This document shows positions 34,523 to 47,503 of a stretch of DNA of 64,000 bases, in pieces (position 1 is the stretch's first letter; every line of letters begins with the position of its first letter). The stretch is from Bromus sterilis (lineage: Eukaryota; Streptophyta; Magnoliopsida; Poales; Poaceae), in contig OX465600.1 in assembly GCA_950022295.1 (NCBI GenBank), positions 291,197,782 through 291,261,781 of the forward strand, written 5' to 3'. The notes under the pieces are model-generated. The model made no database searches, was not told the origin of the DNA, and was given only the letters and a program-made list of their open reading frames with translations. A program made the position numbers and the translations under genes.

Positions 34523-37450
34523 TGAACAGTCAGGTCTTGCTACGGCTGTCTAGCTCACTAAGTTTCTCGTGGGTTCGAACTATAGGGCCGCTGTTCCTCA
34601 TCAGGAAATGACTCAAAAGATTGAGCTGTCGCCCATGGACATGAAGCTAAAGGGGGCAGCCAATTATCTGAATTAGTCTGAGAGGGCATTGTTGGTTGCG
34701 GTGCAGAAGGTGCTTGATGGGCACTTGTTGGGTGTACGGTTTAAAAACCGAGAGACAGTAGCAATGTGAAGGAAAGAGCTGGAAGGCCATCAATTCTCCT
34801 TATTGGGTGGTTGTTGAACTCGGTGATGCCCTCCATTGGACGATCTGTGAAGGTCCTATCCATCTATGTTGAGATACAAAAGACTTTGTTCACTCAGTAG
34901 TCTGGCAAGGGCAATGTCATTCTCATTGACCAGATTGAGGGGAAGATCTGTTGACTAAGCCAAGGTGGAATGTCATTAATAGCATATGTGGCAGAGTTGA
35001 AGGCTTTTTGTGTAGACCAGGATAACTGTGATCCTTTAGAACCCTATGATGTGACGTCAATCGCGTTAGGGCACAAATGGATGGCAGATAGGCGGGCGCT
35101 AAAACTTTTGGAGGGCCTGCAAGGTTGCTTTGATGGCAGGAATGCATCTCTACACTATTCCAACCTCTCATGCCTACTATTGATGAGACTATTGTAGCGA
35201 TGACTCAAGAGGAGGTGCGCTTATCTCTTGGGCAAGCATACATGAAGGTTGTGCTTGCTTCGACATTTGCAATCACTGAGCGCACATATTGAAGAGATCC
35301 TAGGGGTTGTTAATCCCGTGGAGAGGTAGGTCACCGAAAATGGTAATGCCGAACTTGTGGCAGAGGCAGGGGATATAATAGAAGGGGATCAGTGCAGAGG
35401 TAGGACTGCTAGAGAAATAGGTGGATACTTAGGGAACTCATGGGGTTAGACTACTAGATGCAGATGTGGATACTCAGGAAACTCAAGGGGTCAGAGGACA
35501 CACATGGCAATTGAAGGAGACACTTGGACGTTAAAGGACGAAGTTGATGATGTTGCATATGGAGACTTTGCTCAATGGGCCTTCACTGATGAAGGTAATT
35601 CGGAAAAGGCATCTCTTGCTCCTAGCGAGCATGCTTCAGGGTGAGTTCTAGACTCTAGAGCATCTAAGAATGTTGCAGGTAAATCGTGTGTGTTTGCCTC
35701 CTCCCACTCACAAGGACACTATACAAACTACAAAACAAGCCTTCGTAGGGCTTGGCACAGTAAAGTGCACTTCCACCATCTCCCTATCCTTAGTTTTACA
35801 TGTGCCAATAATATCCTTACCAATTTGTCCTCTTTCAGTGCTCTAATTAATCAAATAGATTGTCGTGTGATCATTGACATAAATGGTTGGGATTGGCACC
35901 AGGTGTAGGGGGGCTCTGGTAGGTGCAATCGAACCTGCTGTGTGCTGCCATGATGGATGACAAGGAGAAACATGCAATGATCCATCACTATAGGATGGGG
36001 CATGTATCTTTTGAAAAGACGAGTAGACTATTTTCGGATGTTATGTGTGGAATTGCCAAGGGCAAGTTGACTTGTGATGCTTGTGAATGTGCAAAGCACA
36101 CAAGAGCCTCATATGTGAGTAAGAGGCTTATGAGCATATCTCCCTTTATGCTTATTCATTCAGATGTATGGACTAACCCTGTAGTGTAAGTGAATGGAAT
36201 GAAGTATTTTGTTACTTTCATTGACTGCTATTTTTGTGGTAGTTGGATTTATTTGATGTGTCACATGGATGAGATGTTTAACTATTTTCAGAACTTCCAT
36301 GCCAAGGTATTCTTCATCAAACATCTTGCGCAGATATCCCTTCCCAAAAACGGTGTGGCGGAGCGAAAGAATCGACATGTCTTGGAAGTAGCTCGATCAC
36401 TGATGTACACGATGAATGTGCCCAAGTTCTTATGGAGTGAAGCTGTTATGACAACCACATACTCAATCAACTTGCCTCCTTCTAGGGTACTAGGTATGAA
36501 ATCCCCAAGTGAGTTGGTGTTTGGAGAAACTAAGTTTGTCGTCCCTCCAAATTTATTTGGCAGTACATGTTTTGTTTGGGACATAGAACTTTTGTTAAGA
36601 AATTGGACCCACGAGTAGTGAAATGTGCTTTTATAGGCTATTCCTTTAGTTAGTAGGGGTTTAAGTGTTAAGAGCCCCTTAGCGAAATGCATGTTTGTCA
36701 GTATGGATGCCACCTTCAAGGGGTCTGAGCCATTCTATGGTGAGCCGATCAAACTTAACCTGTTGTTTGCAGATCTTGACCATCTACATTCTGTGAAAGA
36801 TGGCCCAGAAGGGGAGGAGGTGTCTAATGATGATGTGCAAGTTAAGATCGACCCAATAGTGGGTACAATTCTGGTTGTTACTCTCACTAATGATGGTGTG
36901 CAGGTTCATGTCTAGCCTACTATCGCATGTCGGTATAGTTTAGTTTGGTACTCTCTAGGTTTTGTTCGGGATCGATGTCAGGGAATCCCCTGGTATACTC
37001 ACAACGACAACCACAATTATAGGGGGAACAACAAGGCAGTGATGCAAGAGTGCATGGGAGCATCAGGGCAATGATGCAAGATTACCTGACACAGTGGAAC
37101 TAGCTATTGAATTGCGAAAGGTGACATGTGAAGCAGTAAGGAAGGGTAAAATGACAAGGAAGACTGTACCACAAGATGATGTTTGTGATGACCTTAACAT
37201 CAACACTTTTGTGTCTTATGAGGCTTGATGCTTTTTCTATAGATTTTGTTTTGCCTCTCTTCAAACAATGTCAATCCCAAAGGATTGGAAGGCTGGAAAG
37301 CAAGATCCAAAGTGGTGTGAAGCAATGATAGAGGAGTTGGAAGCTCTGAAAAAGAAACAAGACGTGGGTGTCGACCACATTGTCGAGAAAAAAGAAAGCA
37401 ATAAGTTGCAAGTGGATCTATATCGTGAAGCAGAAACCCGAGGGGGAGGC
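34518..37450 (+). pseudogene. Decayed Copia element, gag to start of reverse transcriptase
   Basis: The frames follow Copia order on the plus strand. Gag starts near 34518 (MAEQSGLATAV) with many stops to about 35300. The pre-integrase zinc motif comes at 35980-36110 (HHYRMGHVSF...CDACECAKH, the HHCC pattern). Integrase pieces follow (SISPFMLIHSDVW, then NGVAERKNRHVLEVARSLMY, then a KFLWSEAVMT segment, to 36600). A segment after integrase includes TFVSMDATF-like sequence near 36700, and the start of the RT domain is at 37268-37360 (SIPKDWKAGKQDPKWCEAM). Part of the integrase core, about 120 residues, is deleted near 36285-36345, and most of RT and RNase H is missing. The right edge is the Gypsy LTR at 37451. 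No LTR of this Copia is in the window. Confidence 0.85.
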
Positions 37451-38312
37451 TGTCGGGGGAATGATACCCGGGTAGGGTCACCCAGACGAAAGCAATATTT
37501 CAAGACAAGGATGAGGCCGATTGGGCTGCTGCTGGGCCGAGCTAGGCAGTCGCATGGCCGATTGCCCTCAGGCAATCGGCCATGCCGAATGCGAGCAGTC
37601 GGCCCAGGCGCAATCGGCTCACCCTTCAATCGGCTCAAGAGTTGACCTTGTCCAGGTCAGAGCCTCTGGTACAAGGTCATAAATGCATGATCCCGAGAGA
37701 TCTGGGTGGCAGTAAGCTAAGTCACTTCGCCGATCTGTCAGAGGAGAGTTGTCACCCTTTTCCTCTGAATCCGGAGACAGGACGACAAGACCAAAGATCA
37801 TAGCTCCACTGTTCACTCATCATTACCTAGAAGCTACAGCATGGGTAGCCGCTTGACAAGTCCGGATCAACCGGAGATTTGCAGTCGGTGGACCCTAGCC
37901 GACGAGATGATGACAGCTGGGGCCAGTACCCGACTGAAATGACCGTAGTACCCCGAGCTCACACTATAAGAGCCCGGGGTACCCCTCCTGCGAGAGGGAC
38001 GCCCCCATTTGAATTTACTTCCCACAGTAGTCCCCGTAGAGAAGCAGGAGAGAACCATGCCCACGACAGGTCTCTTCTTCCTCTGAACAGCTCCAGGAGC
38101 ATTGCTTGTAGTTCGTGAGATCATTTATAGCAAGCAGACAAGCAGGAGTAGGGCTGTTATCTCTCCGGAGAGCCCCGAACCTGGGTACATCGTGGTGTCC
38201 TTCACCGTGCTTGTGCCCAACCCGTTTCCGGCACCATCGACATAGTTCTCCCTCGAGTCTTCCCCCTCTCTTTAGCCATCCCCATGGCATCTGTTGTTAC
38301 TAAACGACGACA
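37451..38312 (+). repeat. 5' LTR of a Tat/RIRE2-like Gypsy element
   Basis: It begins TGTCGGGGGAATGATACCCG and ends AAACGACGACA, followed by the primer-site sequence GTTGGCGCCCAC. Such ends and primer site are typical of grass Gypsy elements of the RIRE2 group. It lies within the decayed Copia element. The 3' LTR is outside the window. Confidence 0.82.
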
Positions 38313-38313
38313 G

Positions 38314-38324
38314 TTGGCGCCCAC
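38314..38324 (+). other. Gypsy primer-binding site, cut by an insertion
   Basis: TTGGCGCCCAC directly follows the LTR. The site is interrupted after 11 bases by the TGATAC start of the Athila-type element at 38325, so the Gypsy element was disabled for reverse transcription by that insertion if not before. Confidence 0.75.
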
Positions 38325-39984
38325 TGATACATCCAAAACGTATCTATAATTTCTGCTTGCTCCATGCCTCTTTTGTGTGATATTGCTATGATATTGATGA
38401 ACTTCCATACACTTTTGATCATATTTGGACTAACCTATTAACTCAGTGCACCCCAGTGCCAGTTCCTGTTTTCTGCTGTTTTTCTATTTCAGGTTTCCCC
38501 CATATTAAAAGTGCTCCAAAAATTCGGGAAAAATCCAATAAAAATCAGCGATACGGAAGCTTCGGGAATCACCGAGGGGGGGGGGGGGCAGAGGGGACCC
38601 ACCAGGGCCCCAGGCGCCCTCCCGACGCGCCCTAGGGTGGGGCCGTGCCAGGGGGCCACCTGGACCCCTGGTGGCCCCACTGGCTGCCCCCTTCGCCCAT
38701 ATATTCCCCGTGACGTGAAACCCCCATGACGGGAACCCTTTTTCGCGATCTCTCCTCTGTTCTGCCACCGCCGCGCTTCCAAAATCGGGAGCACCAGGAG
38801 ACCTCTTCCCGGCACACCTTCGGGAGCATCTCCACCACCATGGATGCTTCCCGGATGAACCGTGAGTAGTCCACCTTGGACCATGGTCTATGATCAGTAG
38901 CTATGTGATGTTCTCCTCCCCTCTTTGTTCTTCATTGATTAGACCTCGTGAGCTGCCCTACATGATCGAGGCACATATGTAATATTTCTGCTATTGCTAT
39001 TCTGAGTTTGCTGGGATCCGATGGATTATGAGATTATATTCAGATTTTGTTTGAGTAATATATTTGATTCTACTCTTTTATATTTATGTTCTTGAGTAAT
39101 TCTTGCTTGTTCTCCGTTGCTGTTTATTGCTTTGGCCAAGTAGTAGGTAGTGACTCCAAGAGGGAGCGTTATGCATGATTGTGGGTTCATGCCCCCCGAT
39201 GAATAGCTTGAGTGACAGAAACATGAGTCTAGGGTATGTATTGTTGCCACAAGGGACAAAACAACGGTGCTTGTACTTGCGGGTGCAAGGATTGTTTACT
39301 TTACGCAAAGTTATTTAATGCAGTTGTCTGTTGCTTTGAGTTTACACTTTGAGTGGGATTCGCAACTTAATACCAGCGAGATGTTCTGGATAGATATCTC
39401 AAGGTGGATGATTAGTAGGTAGATGAAGATGGATTTCGGTCTACTTGATTTGGCGTACCGCCCAAGCTTTTGAGCCTCTTCCTTTCTTTATAGCATAGTT
39501 AGCATTGGTTTGCGCACATAATCCTGTCAATTTCGCAGCTGTAATTTGTTTACCTCGCCTGGCTATTTTATCGTCTTTTGGGAGAGAGACATCACTAGTG
39601 AACATCATAGGACCCCGGTCCATATTTCCAATACTGTTTACACCCGCTATCAATTTACTGCTTTATTTATTTTTCCGTTGCTATCACTATCATTATTATC
39701 CCGTGCGTTTTATCCTTTGTAAACAACAAGGACGGAGGAATTGACAACTCCTCTGTACTCGTTGGGAGCAAAGTTATCTGTTGTGTATGCAGGTCCAAGA
39801 GAAGCAAGTGATTATTTTCAAACGACACATCACTTGCCGAACCACCTACTTATCGTTGTTGGAGTCCTACTGGTTCGATCTCAACCTTGGTATCTTTGCC
39901 AATGGAAATTTGCTGCTACGCTACATCTCAACCTTCCACTTTGGGTAACCAATGAGGGGCGAGAAGTAAACTCTCGTGACATCA
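38325..39984 (+). repeat. 5' LTR of Athila-type element 1
   Basis: It starts TGATACATCCAAAACGTATC and ends ACATCA (1660 bp). A primer site follows. It is of the same family as the LTR at 61815-63458 by long blocks of identity (for example around the words ttctgcttgctccatgc and gtcttttgggagagagacat). A TATA-like catatattccccgtg lies at about 38697 and a run of 13 G at about 38576. Confidence 0.9.
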
Positions 39985-39994
39985 AAGCAATTTA

Positions 39995-40012
39995 TGGCGC
40001 CGTTGCCGGGGA
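39995..40012 (+). other. Primer-binding site of element 1
   Basis: TGGCGCCGTTGCCGGGGA, the primer site usually assigned to tRNA-Asp in Athila-type elements, begins 11 bases after the LTR. Confidence 0.9.
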
Positions 40013-40286
40013 CTCCACTCTTCAAGATAGGGGAGTTGCACACTATCTTTTACCTTTGCTTTTTAGTCTTGTTAGTTTACCTTTCAGTTTTTTGCTTTAG
40101 TGTCCTTTATCGAAAATCAAAAAATAGTTATCTTGCTTTTAGTTATCCTTCCTGTTTAGTCAAGCATCTTAGGATTTGGTGCCTTGAGGGAATCGAAGGT
40201 CTTAGATTTCCATCAAAGGGATGGAGAAAGTATGAAGAAGGCATGTGACAAAATTTCTAATGCACATAGGAGAATTATGCCTTGGA
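40013..40286 (+). pseudogene. Element 1 leader and first part of its split gag frame
   Basis: After the leader, which matches the one at 63486-63600, a plus-strand frame reads RESKVLDFHQRDGESMKKAC and KISNAHRRIMPW up to the insertion point of the BARE-type element. The N-terminal gag domain present at 63621-64000 in element 3 is absent, so element 1 carries an internal deletion. The frame resumes at 49546 (see that entry). Confidence 0.7.
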
Positions 40287-42463
40287 TGTTGGGAAACGTA
40301 GTAGAAAACAAAAAATTTCGTCCTACGAATCAAGAACCCAAGATCATCCAAGAAGATTGCATACAAGGTTTTAGATCATGGCTCACCAATCGATGTAGCG
40401 GAAGTAGAGTTGGTGTAGCTCGTTGAAGTAGATCTCGCGGATCGTCCCACAAACATTGCCTCGATCAAGATCACCGAGGAAGAAGAAGCACCTCGATCCA
40501 TCCCACGCACAAGTCCCTCGAGCAAGTCCCTCGAACAAGATCTCCGAGGAAGAAGAAGCTCCTCGGAGAAGGACCAAAGATATGATCCCTCTATTAGTAT
40601 CCACACGTTCCGTAGCAGCAATCCAGTAGCGCTCCGCCGTCCAGAGATGAACGCCACCGAGAAAACTAGAGGGAGAAAACCCTAACGGATTCCGATCTAG
40701 AACAACGTCTAAACCGGGGTCTAATTGTGGAGCAACGGGGTTTAGAGGGAGGGAGGGTGGCGCATAGGCCTTGGGAACAAGTTGTGTTGCGCCCCCACCC
40801 CCTCCCCTCATTATATAGGTGGCCAGGAGGCCCTTGGGGCGCAATAGGGGGTGGTGGAGTCCCCCTGGGACTCCTCCTCCCAAAGGGAAACCTTCCCACC
40901 GGGGAGTCTGAGTCCAAGGAGGACTCCTCCCACATGTGGCGCCCCCACCACCTAAATTTCGGCCAGCCCCCTTGGGATGCCTTGACCCCAAAGGCTAAGC
41001 GTGGTGGGGCGCATATGGTACTGTCCGGAACCTTGTGGAACCTTCCGGAAGCTTCCAGAACCTTCCATGACCTTCCAGGACCCGTCGGGACCATTCTCGG
41101 CCATTCCGGGACCTTCGTGGATGGTTTCGGGACATTCCGGAACCTTCTGGAACACCTCCAAGACCTTCCGGGACCATTTTCGGACGTTTCAGAACTATCT
41201 GGATAGGTTACGGGACGATCCGGGTTACGGTCTAGCCTGCTCGATGCCATGCATCTGTTCGTCGGTCGTTTTCGGGACGTCCACCGATTAACCGGAAACT
41301 ATTCCGGTTGATCCAGGACTTCCCCAGTACCATTCTCATATGTTCCAGAACCACCTGGGACTATTCCAGAGTGATCCGGACATATCTTTAAATACCCAGA
41401 ACTTCTTCTGGTGCCCTTATGAACAATTCCATAAATACCCGGAACTACTTCCGATGCCCGTATGAACTATTCCGTTTTGCTTCCACTAAACCTTCTACCA
41501 TTCCAGTATTCTAACAGACTACTACTCGTTAAGTGTGTGACCCAATAGGTTCGGTATAATGTAGACATGACTCAGAACATCTTCCGGACATAGGTCAACA
41601 GCCTTTTGTCAATAGCCAATAATCAACATCGGAGCCATGGACACCCATGTTGACTCCCGCACATACACGAAGAAACTTCGAGTGAACCATTATGTTTAGT
41701 CATGTACCATTCCCTTTGCTTCGCGATATATGACAAAGTTAGAGGAGAGAAGGTTGGCACCCATGTGTAACAACTTCTTGAACACAAGCCACTCGTTATC
41801 CTCTTTGCTCGTTTGTCCCTTTTCTCGTTATCGTATTCCAGTATCCCCGTGACTGAATCACAATGCGTCTGGCCAGACTATAATGGATACCGTCATACCG
41901 AGTGTGCCCGAAGTGAATATCTTCTTGATTGTGAAGGAGAAAATCCCAATCTTGAACTATCACAGTTACTAGACACACTATCCAATGTACCCAGAACTTA
42001 TTTTACTACTTCCCAGTAACGGGAAGATTCATCTAAGAACCAAAGCACATCTTCCTATGTGAAGCAACTTGATACTCCCATGGTCTAAGGAATTACGTAT
42101 ATGATAACATTTCATGATATGACTTATAAAGTTGTTACGATGTGATCTCTAAGTATATCATTCAATACTGGGGTCGGTTCAACATCATTGTTCTGCTAAC
42201 AATATGTTCCCATTGCTACTGGCATCCTTGTTACAAGAACAATGTCCATGATTAAGAAAACGTAATCATCAGTTAGCACATGAGCTGGTCTTAGAGGCTA
42301 AACCAGGAACTCTTGGTGTTTACATTTCCACACATGCAAATGAGTTTTCTTCTGAATCTCATAGTCAGGGTCATTGCAATTATAGCACAAAAATATAAAC
42401 ATTAATTACAAACGTGGAAATATAATAAAATTTTATTATTGCCTCTAGGGCATATTTCCAACA
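40287..42463 (-). repeat. 3' LTR of the BARE-type element (left copy)
   Basis: 2177 bp. It differs from the right copy by scattered substitutions (roughly 2 percent by eye) and by about 148 extra bases at 41225-41375. On the minus strand a TATA-like CCTATATAATG lies at 40811-40823, and the heat-shock-element-like array lies upstream of it at 41024-41204. Confidence 0.95.
41024..41204. promoter_or_regulatory. Heat-shock-element-like array, left LTR
   Basis: Alternating GAA and TTC triplets spaced by two bases run perfectly for six units at 41038-41065 (GAAnnTTC repeated three times). Degenerate 10-bp units built on CCTTCCGGAA or CCTTCCAGAA continue to about 41204. Three or more alternating nGAAn units are the known binding pattern of heat-shock factors. 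The array lies about 215-250 bp upstream of the LTR TATA-like box on the minus strand. Function is inferred only. Confidence 0.55.
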
Positions 42464-42476
42464 GTCTCCCACTTGC
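42464..42476 (-). other. Polypurine tract of the BARE-type element
   Basis: On the minus strand the sequence before the 3' LTR is CAAGTGGGAGAC, the usual purine-rich primer for plus-strand synthesis in BARE-type elements. Confidence 0.75.
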
Positions 42477-45400
42477 ACTAGAGTCAATAATATTATCAGT
42501 GCTTGAGCACTTTACACCTATGGCATACGGTGTAATACATGCTTCATTTGTGGTATAGACTTCATCTACGAATCTGACGTTTCAGGCCCGTTTGTATCTT
42601 GCATATCTTTGCGTTTTCACGCTATCATAAAATTCACTAATTTTATCAAATTAGTTTGTATATGTTGGAATCATTTGGTAGGACCTTGGTTCCTTAGAAT
42701 AAGTCATGAAATCATTCATCAATGTTCCATGAGCTTCAAGCATCTAGGAAACCATACCATGTTCATAAATGAACCGATGATTCAAAATACCCTCCCTTGT
42801 TACTTCTTTAAGCAACAATATACTTAGCCTCTGTTATAGAATTTGCCACAGTATCTAACTTAACACAGTTCCTTCATACTGTGCCACCCTTACGTGTGAA
42901 ACACACAATCCCAATTAAAATCGAAAATCGGTCGGAGTAAGTATGAAGACTGAATTGGTGTAACTGTTTTACATCAAAAATTCAGCTGGTGTAACTCATT
43001 ACAACGAGCTCTTCATTCTCTCCATTTTTTTGAGAAACATATCTTATCTTTCATAAGTTTAACTTTTCACTGTTTGTCCAATGATCAACATGTTGATCAC
43101 TTTGGTATCTTGCTCACAACCTTTTGGAGCACTGGACATATCTGATCGTTTTTACATATTATGGTGTACATGATTAACCCAAACACACATGTGAGTGAAA
43201 TTCAATTCATGTGTTTTGCTTATCTGTGTTCATGAACACCGATTTCCGCAAACAACTTTTCACCGTGACCTCGGCAAGAACATCCTTCCTGGCGTTTGCA
43301 TACTAAACTACTTTAGTATCATGTCAACATGTAACATTGGCTTTAGCATGATCAAGCACTTACTATCTGCATAGATCACTGTGCTCAATACAAATGCTAT
43401 AGTAGCCCAAGTTCTTCAACTGAAAACTATTTCCAATGAAGTCCTTATTCGTGTCAAGACATTTATATCATTTCCAATCAACAATATGTCATCTACATAA
43501 GGTTTTAGAAATATCATTCAGCTCCCACTTACTTTCTTGAACATTCAAGCATCTTTGTATATTCCCGATGAAAACAAACTCTTTGGCAATTTCATCATGA
43601 CGAAAATTCCAACTCCATTGTGCTAGCTTCAGTCCATCACTGGATATCCAAGGCTTGCATCTATTTTAGCATCCTTTGAATCGACAAAACATTCTGGTCG
43701 TATCACATATACGTCCTTTTTTATATTTCCGTGTAGGAACTTTGTTTTGACATTCATTCTACCATATACTCTAAATGAGATATGTAGTAATTTATAATAT
43801 AACCCGAACTGACTAAAGCATCTCTACGGTCGAAACTATTTCGCCGTAGTCAACCTTTGAACTTGCTAGAAAACAATTTTCCAACGAGTTGAGATTTATG
43901 GATAAAAAAAAATCATCCGAATCAATTATAGATCCATATATATATTCTTCAGACTTTTAGTCTTTCGGAGGGTCTACCAAGTTCAAAACTTGACTTACTT
44001 CCATGGATACTATCTCGAATTATTTGGCATTTAGCCAAATCCCGGAGTCAGGACCCATCAACGCTTCTTTGTATATCACAGGTTTATCATTGTCGAACAA
44101 CAATATCTCGTTTTACATATCATGAATGTTTGTACGAGTTTTGTCTAACCTGTGTGGTTCAGCTGCGCACTTATTTGAAGATTCAACAATCTTTAACAAG
44201 CTGCATTGTCCTCCCACTCACTCTTTTTCAAGAAACTATTTTCGTCAAAACACACTGTTCTAAACAACAAACATTTTTTGCTTTGGTGTAGTGATAGAGG
44301 AATACCAAACCTTTTGGAATAAACTTAACAAAGTAGAACTTATCTGATTTGGTGTTTTGAGCATGTCAAACACATGTCTCATATACCCAAATTTTAAGAA
44401 AAAGACAATATGGTTTTAACATGCCCATATCATATCTAATATGATGTCATTTCAACAGATTTGATGGTGCTCTTTTGAGTGTAAAAGTTGTAGTCACTAA
44501 CGCATAACTTAATAAGTATAATGGCAAATTGATAAATGTCATATTTGATCTTACCGTGTCATACATGGCTTGATTACATCTCTCGAACACTTGACTCATA
44601 GTGGTGTTCGGGGAGACGCAAGTTATGACACTTCTTCACAACTCATCAGACGTTCGCTAAACTTGTAACTCAAATATTACTTTCTACAATATAATTTGCA
44701 GAAGCTTTATTTTCTCGTTACAATGAATTTCTATTTCGCTCTAAAATTCCTTGAACATTTCAAAGATTTCAGACGTATGTCTCTATTGAACAGATATCCA
44801 CATATCTACTTCAACTCATGAGTGAAGATAGGGAATCCACTGCACACAACTACACTTATTGGACTACACACATCATCATGTATGATTACCAATGGTTTAG
44901 TTGCCCGTTCATGCATGGCCTATCAACGGTGTTTTAGTCACATTACTTTGAGACAAAGATCGCAAGCGTCAAGTGATTCATAATCATATGACTCGAAAGT
45001 CCATCACTTATGGAAATTCTTCATGCATGTTATGTCACTTGTGACAAACGGCAGTGCCACATCTATGTGGTATTTCTGTCAGTCTTGCGATGTTTAGCGT
45101 CAGTGTTATGGATGTTTAGTATTATTATCAAGATTCATAACATACAACCTATTCATAATGGAAGTATGGCCTTTACATTATTCATAGCTTTGAACAACTC
45201 TCTTGCAACAAACATGATTCAAAATGATGTTTTGCAACAAGGCTAAAGTGTAGTAACAATTTACTCAACTCTAAAATGAATTATGAAGATAATCATAGAG
45301 TCAACACACGGTATAGTAAACCTTTTACCGTGTTCCCGAGCGTGTCAAAAACTCATCATTAGCTAGTCATAAAGGCCATAGTATTTCTTGCATCGAGTTG

Positions 45401-47491
45401 CAACAATATGCAATCGATGTGATATTCCGGTGATCAACAGTTTAATCACAATATACAGAATACACAATTAACTCTTAATCATGATTCCCAAGAATTACAT
45501 CTCTTGACCATCAATGAATTCATGTATAACTCCGTATGACTTTCATTTCTGAGCTGGTTATTCCAGTCTTCTTTCGTTTTGCCTTTATACGTATCATAGT
45601 TCTATTTCCAATGTCACTCCTACTCACAAAATCTCACACATGATTAAGGATGGCGCAGGCCATGGAATTTCCGGCGTGTAAGTCTTACTAACATCCTTTG
45701 GACTTCCTTTCCCTTAATTCTCATCATCATATGATCGGTGTTCTTTTGGATGCCACACTTATCAGTTTTGTTTGAGCACAATGAACATTTTCACTAATGC
45801 TTACAATCATCATTGTACTAGATATCTTATATCCTGTATCAATTGTCTTACTACTGAAAACAGTTTTTCAGTTCCATGAATGTCAATTAACTATCCCAAA
45901 CGTTTCGAAGTTTGGGTTTCATGGTGATTACGACAATGCACTTAGCTGTGGTGGAATTCTAGCATTTTGGATTATGGACGTAAGTCACATCATCCATAGC
46001 ATCAGCGGGAGAGCACCAAAAATTTGCGATAGGACAAGCTCCTTCTCGACACTATTGAGGATAGTCCTCATAATACGGTACCAATCGTAAAGTTTTTACC
46101 AGATAATACAGTTAATCAAAATCAATTGGGAAGGTGGTAACGCAAGCCATTATTCTACAACGATAATGCAAATACTAAGACTTCGTTCATAATTAAGTTG
46201 CACTTGTGATTAATCAATTTAATTACTAAGTGCGCTCCCACTCAGATCAATATCTCTCGTAATTGATGTTGGAATGATTCAAGATCCAACCCAATCGTCC
46301 GCCATTGATGTGACATCACTGATGACTTAGACTGGACCGGTAGGCCAACTTGCCAATCACGCCAAAGGTGATTCTTGTTCATCTTTCGATGGGCGTGTTC
46401 CGGTAGCAAACTTTTATCCAAACCGTCAAGCCAACCAAGTGTAATTGCAGTGTGTTCTTAACACACCCGCCTTTTATGCGTCACACCGTGTGCACCCATG
46501 TGACATGACCTGCTCCGATGTGAAACATAGTATAGACGGTGCTACAGTTGGAAGAACACTATCAACTTGATATTGTTTTGCGAGAGATCACCCTAATAAA
46601 ATACGACTACCGTGCATCAAACAAGGGTGCATTAAAGGGATAAACATCACAGGCAGTTCATAAAATTATGTGATATAGTATAGCCCTTTGCTTCGTGAAG
46701 TCTTCATTGTCTTCACGTCGTCGTGGTTGAAGTCACCGTGTCCACCAACTTTGTCCTTGGCGCCGGGAACATCACCACGGCTTCCGAGATGTGCGTCGAG
46801 GTCCACCTCCGCATCGTAGATCATCACCTTGCATCTATCTATTGCTTTGCCTCGAGCTAATAAACAGTTCTGGCACGCATGCCATAATTAAGTGACAATC
46901 ATATGACTCCAGTCATCATGCCGTACCACGACACGCAGGTCGCGAATAAATATTACATAACATATAGCATCTCATACAAACACATTGCAAATCTTGACGG
47001 CTATACCACATCACATGCACATTCTGCAAAAACGAGTTAGATCGCCATCTACACGGGTTGTTGCAACTTTTATCGTGGTTGATTAGAAGGTTACATGCAA
47101 ACGTTGTTCCCTATACAAACCAAACACGATACTTCATTGTTGCTAGTTTAACGTTCGGGGTGCGTGCATCAACTAATGCCACAAGCCAAACTTCGTTCAA
47201 CGCGTGACCCCCGTGTGGATTTGAGTTCATAAAATACACAAGCCCCTCCATGTTAAATCTTCTATTGCGAGATTAAGATGAGATCCAAGGAGTTTGACGT
47301 AGACCATGATCAAGGCAACCAACATACTGAAAGCAGCATAGAGGGGTCGATGGAAAACTCAATCCTTGTAGCAAAACCTCAACTTGCCATCAAGCATAGA
47401 AAAAATCACATGACAGGGAAGCAACAAGAAAATAAATGCCTCATATCACACATATGATTTAGACCTAAACATGCATCTAATCAAGGATCGC
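42477..47491 (-). pseudogene. Decayed gag-pol of the BARE-type element
   Basis: No long frame survives, but short minus-strand segments identify Copia domains in order. The RT box YVDDILLIGND lies at about 43502-43470 (forward bases caatatgtcatctacataag). Upstream RT pieces such as MNVKTKFLHGN and VYVIRPECFVDSKDAK lie at 43780-43650. RNase H sequence with VKLDTVANSITEAKYIVA lies at about 42860-42805. Stops and frameshifts interrupt each. The gag end (46900-47490) is too decayed to read. The element could only move with proteins supplied by relatives. Confidence 0.75.
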
Positions 47492-47503
47492 TCATGATAC
47501 CGC
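47492..47503 (-). other. Primer-binding site of the BARE-type element
   Basis: On the minus strand GCGGTATCATGA follows the 5' LTR directly and resembles the Met-tRNA primer site TGGTATCAGAGC/TGGTATCATGAGC. Confidence 0.75.

Noticed and set aside
37440..37450. Purine tract before the 37451 LTR, suggesting a 3' LTR
   Set aside because: A primer-binding site follows the LTR at 38314, and the sequence to the left is Copia, so it is read as a 5' LTR; the purine tract may be chance.
40383..41250. Long frames in the BARE-type LTR (and 47678-48420 in the other copy)
   Set aside because: They lie in the LTR, overlap on both strands, and are built from CCTTCCGGAA-type repeats and G/C runs.
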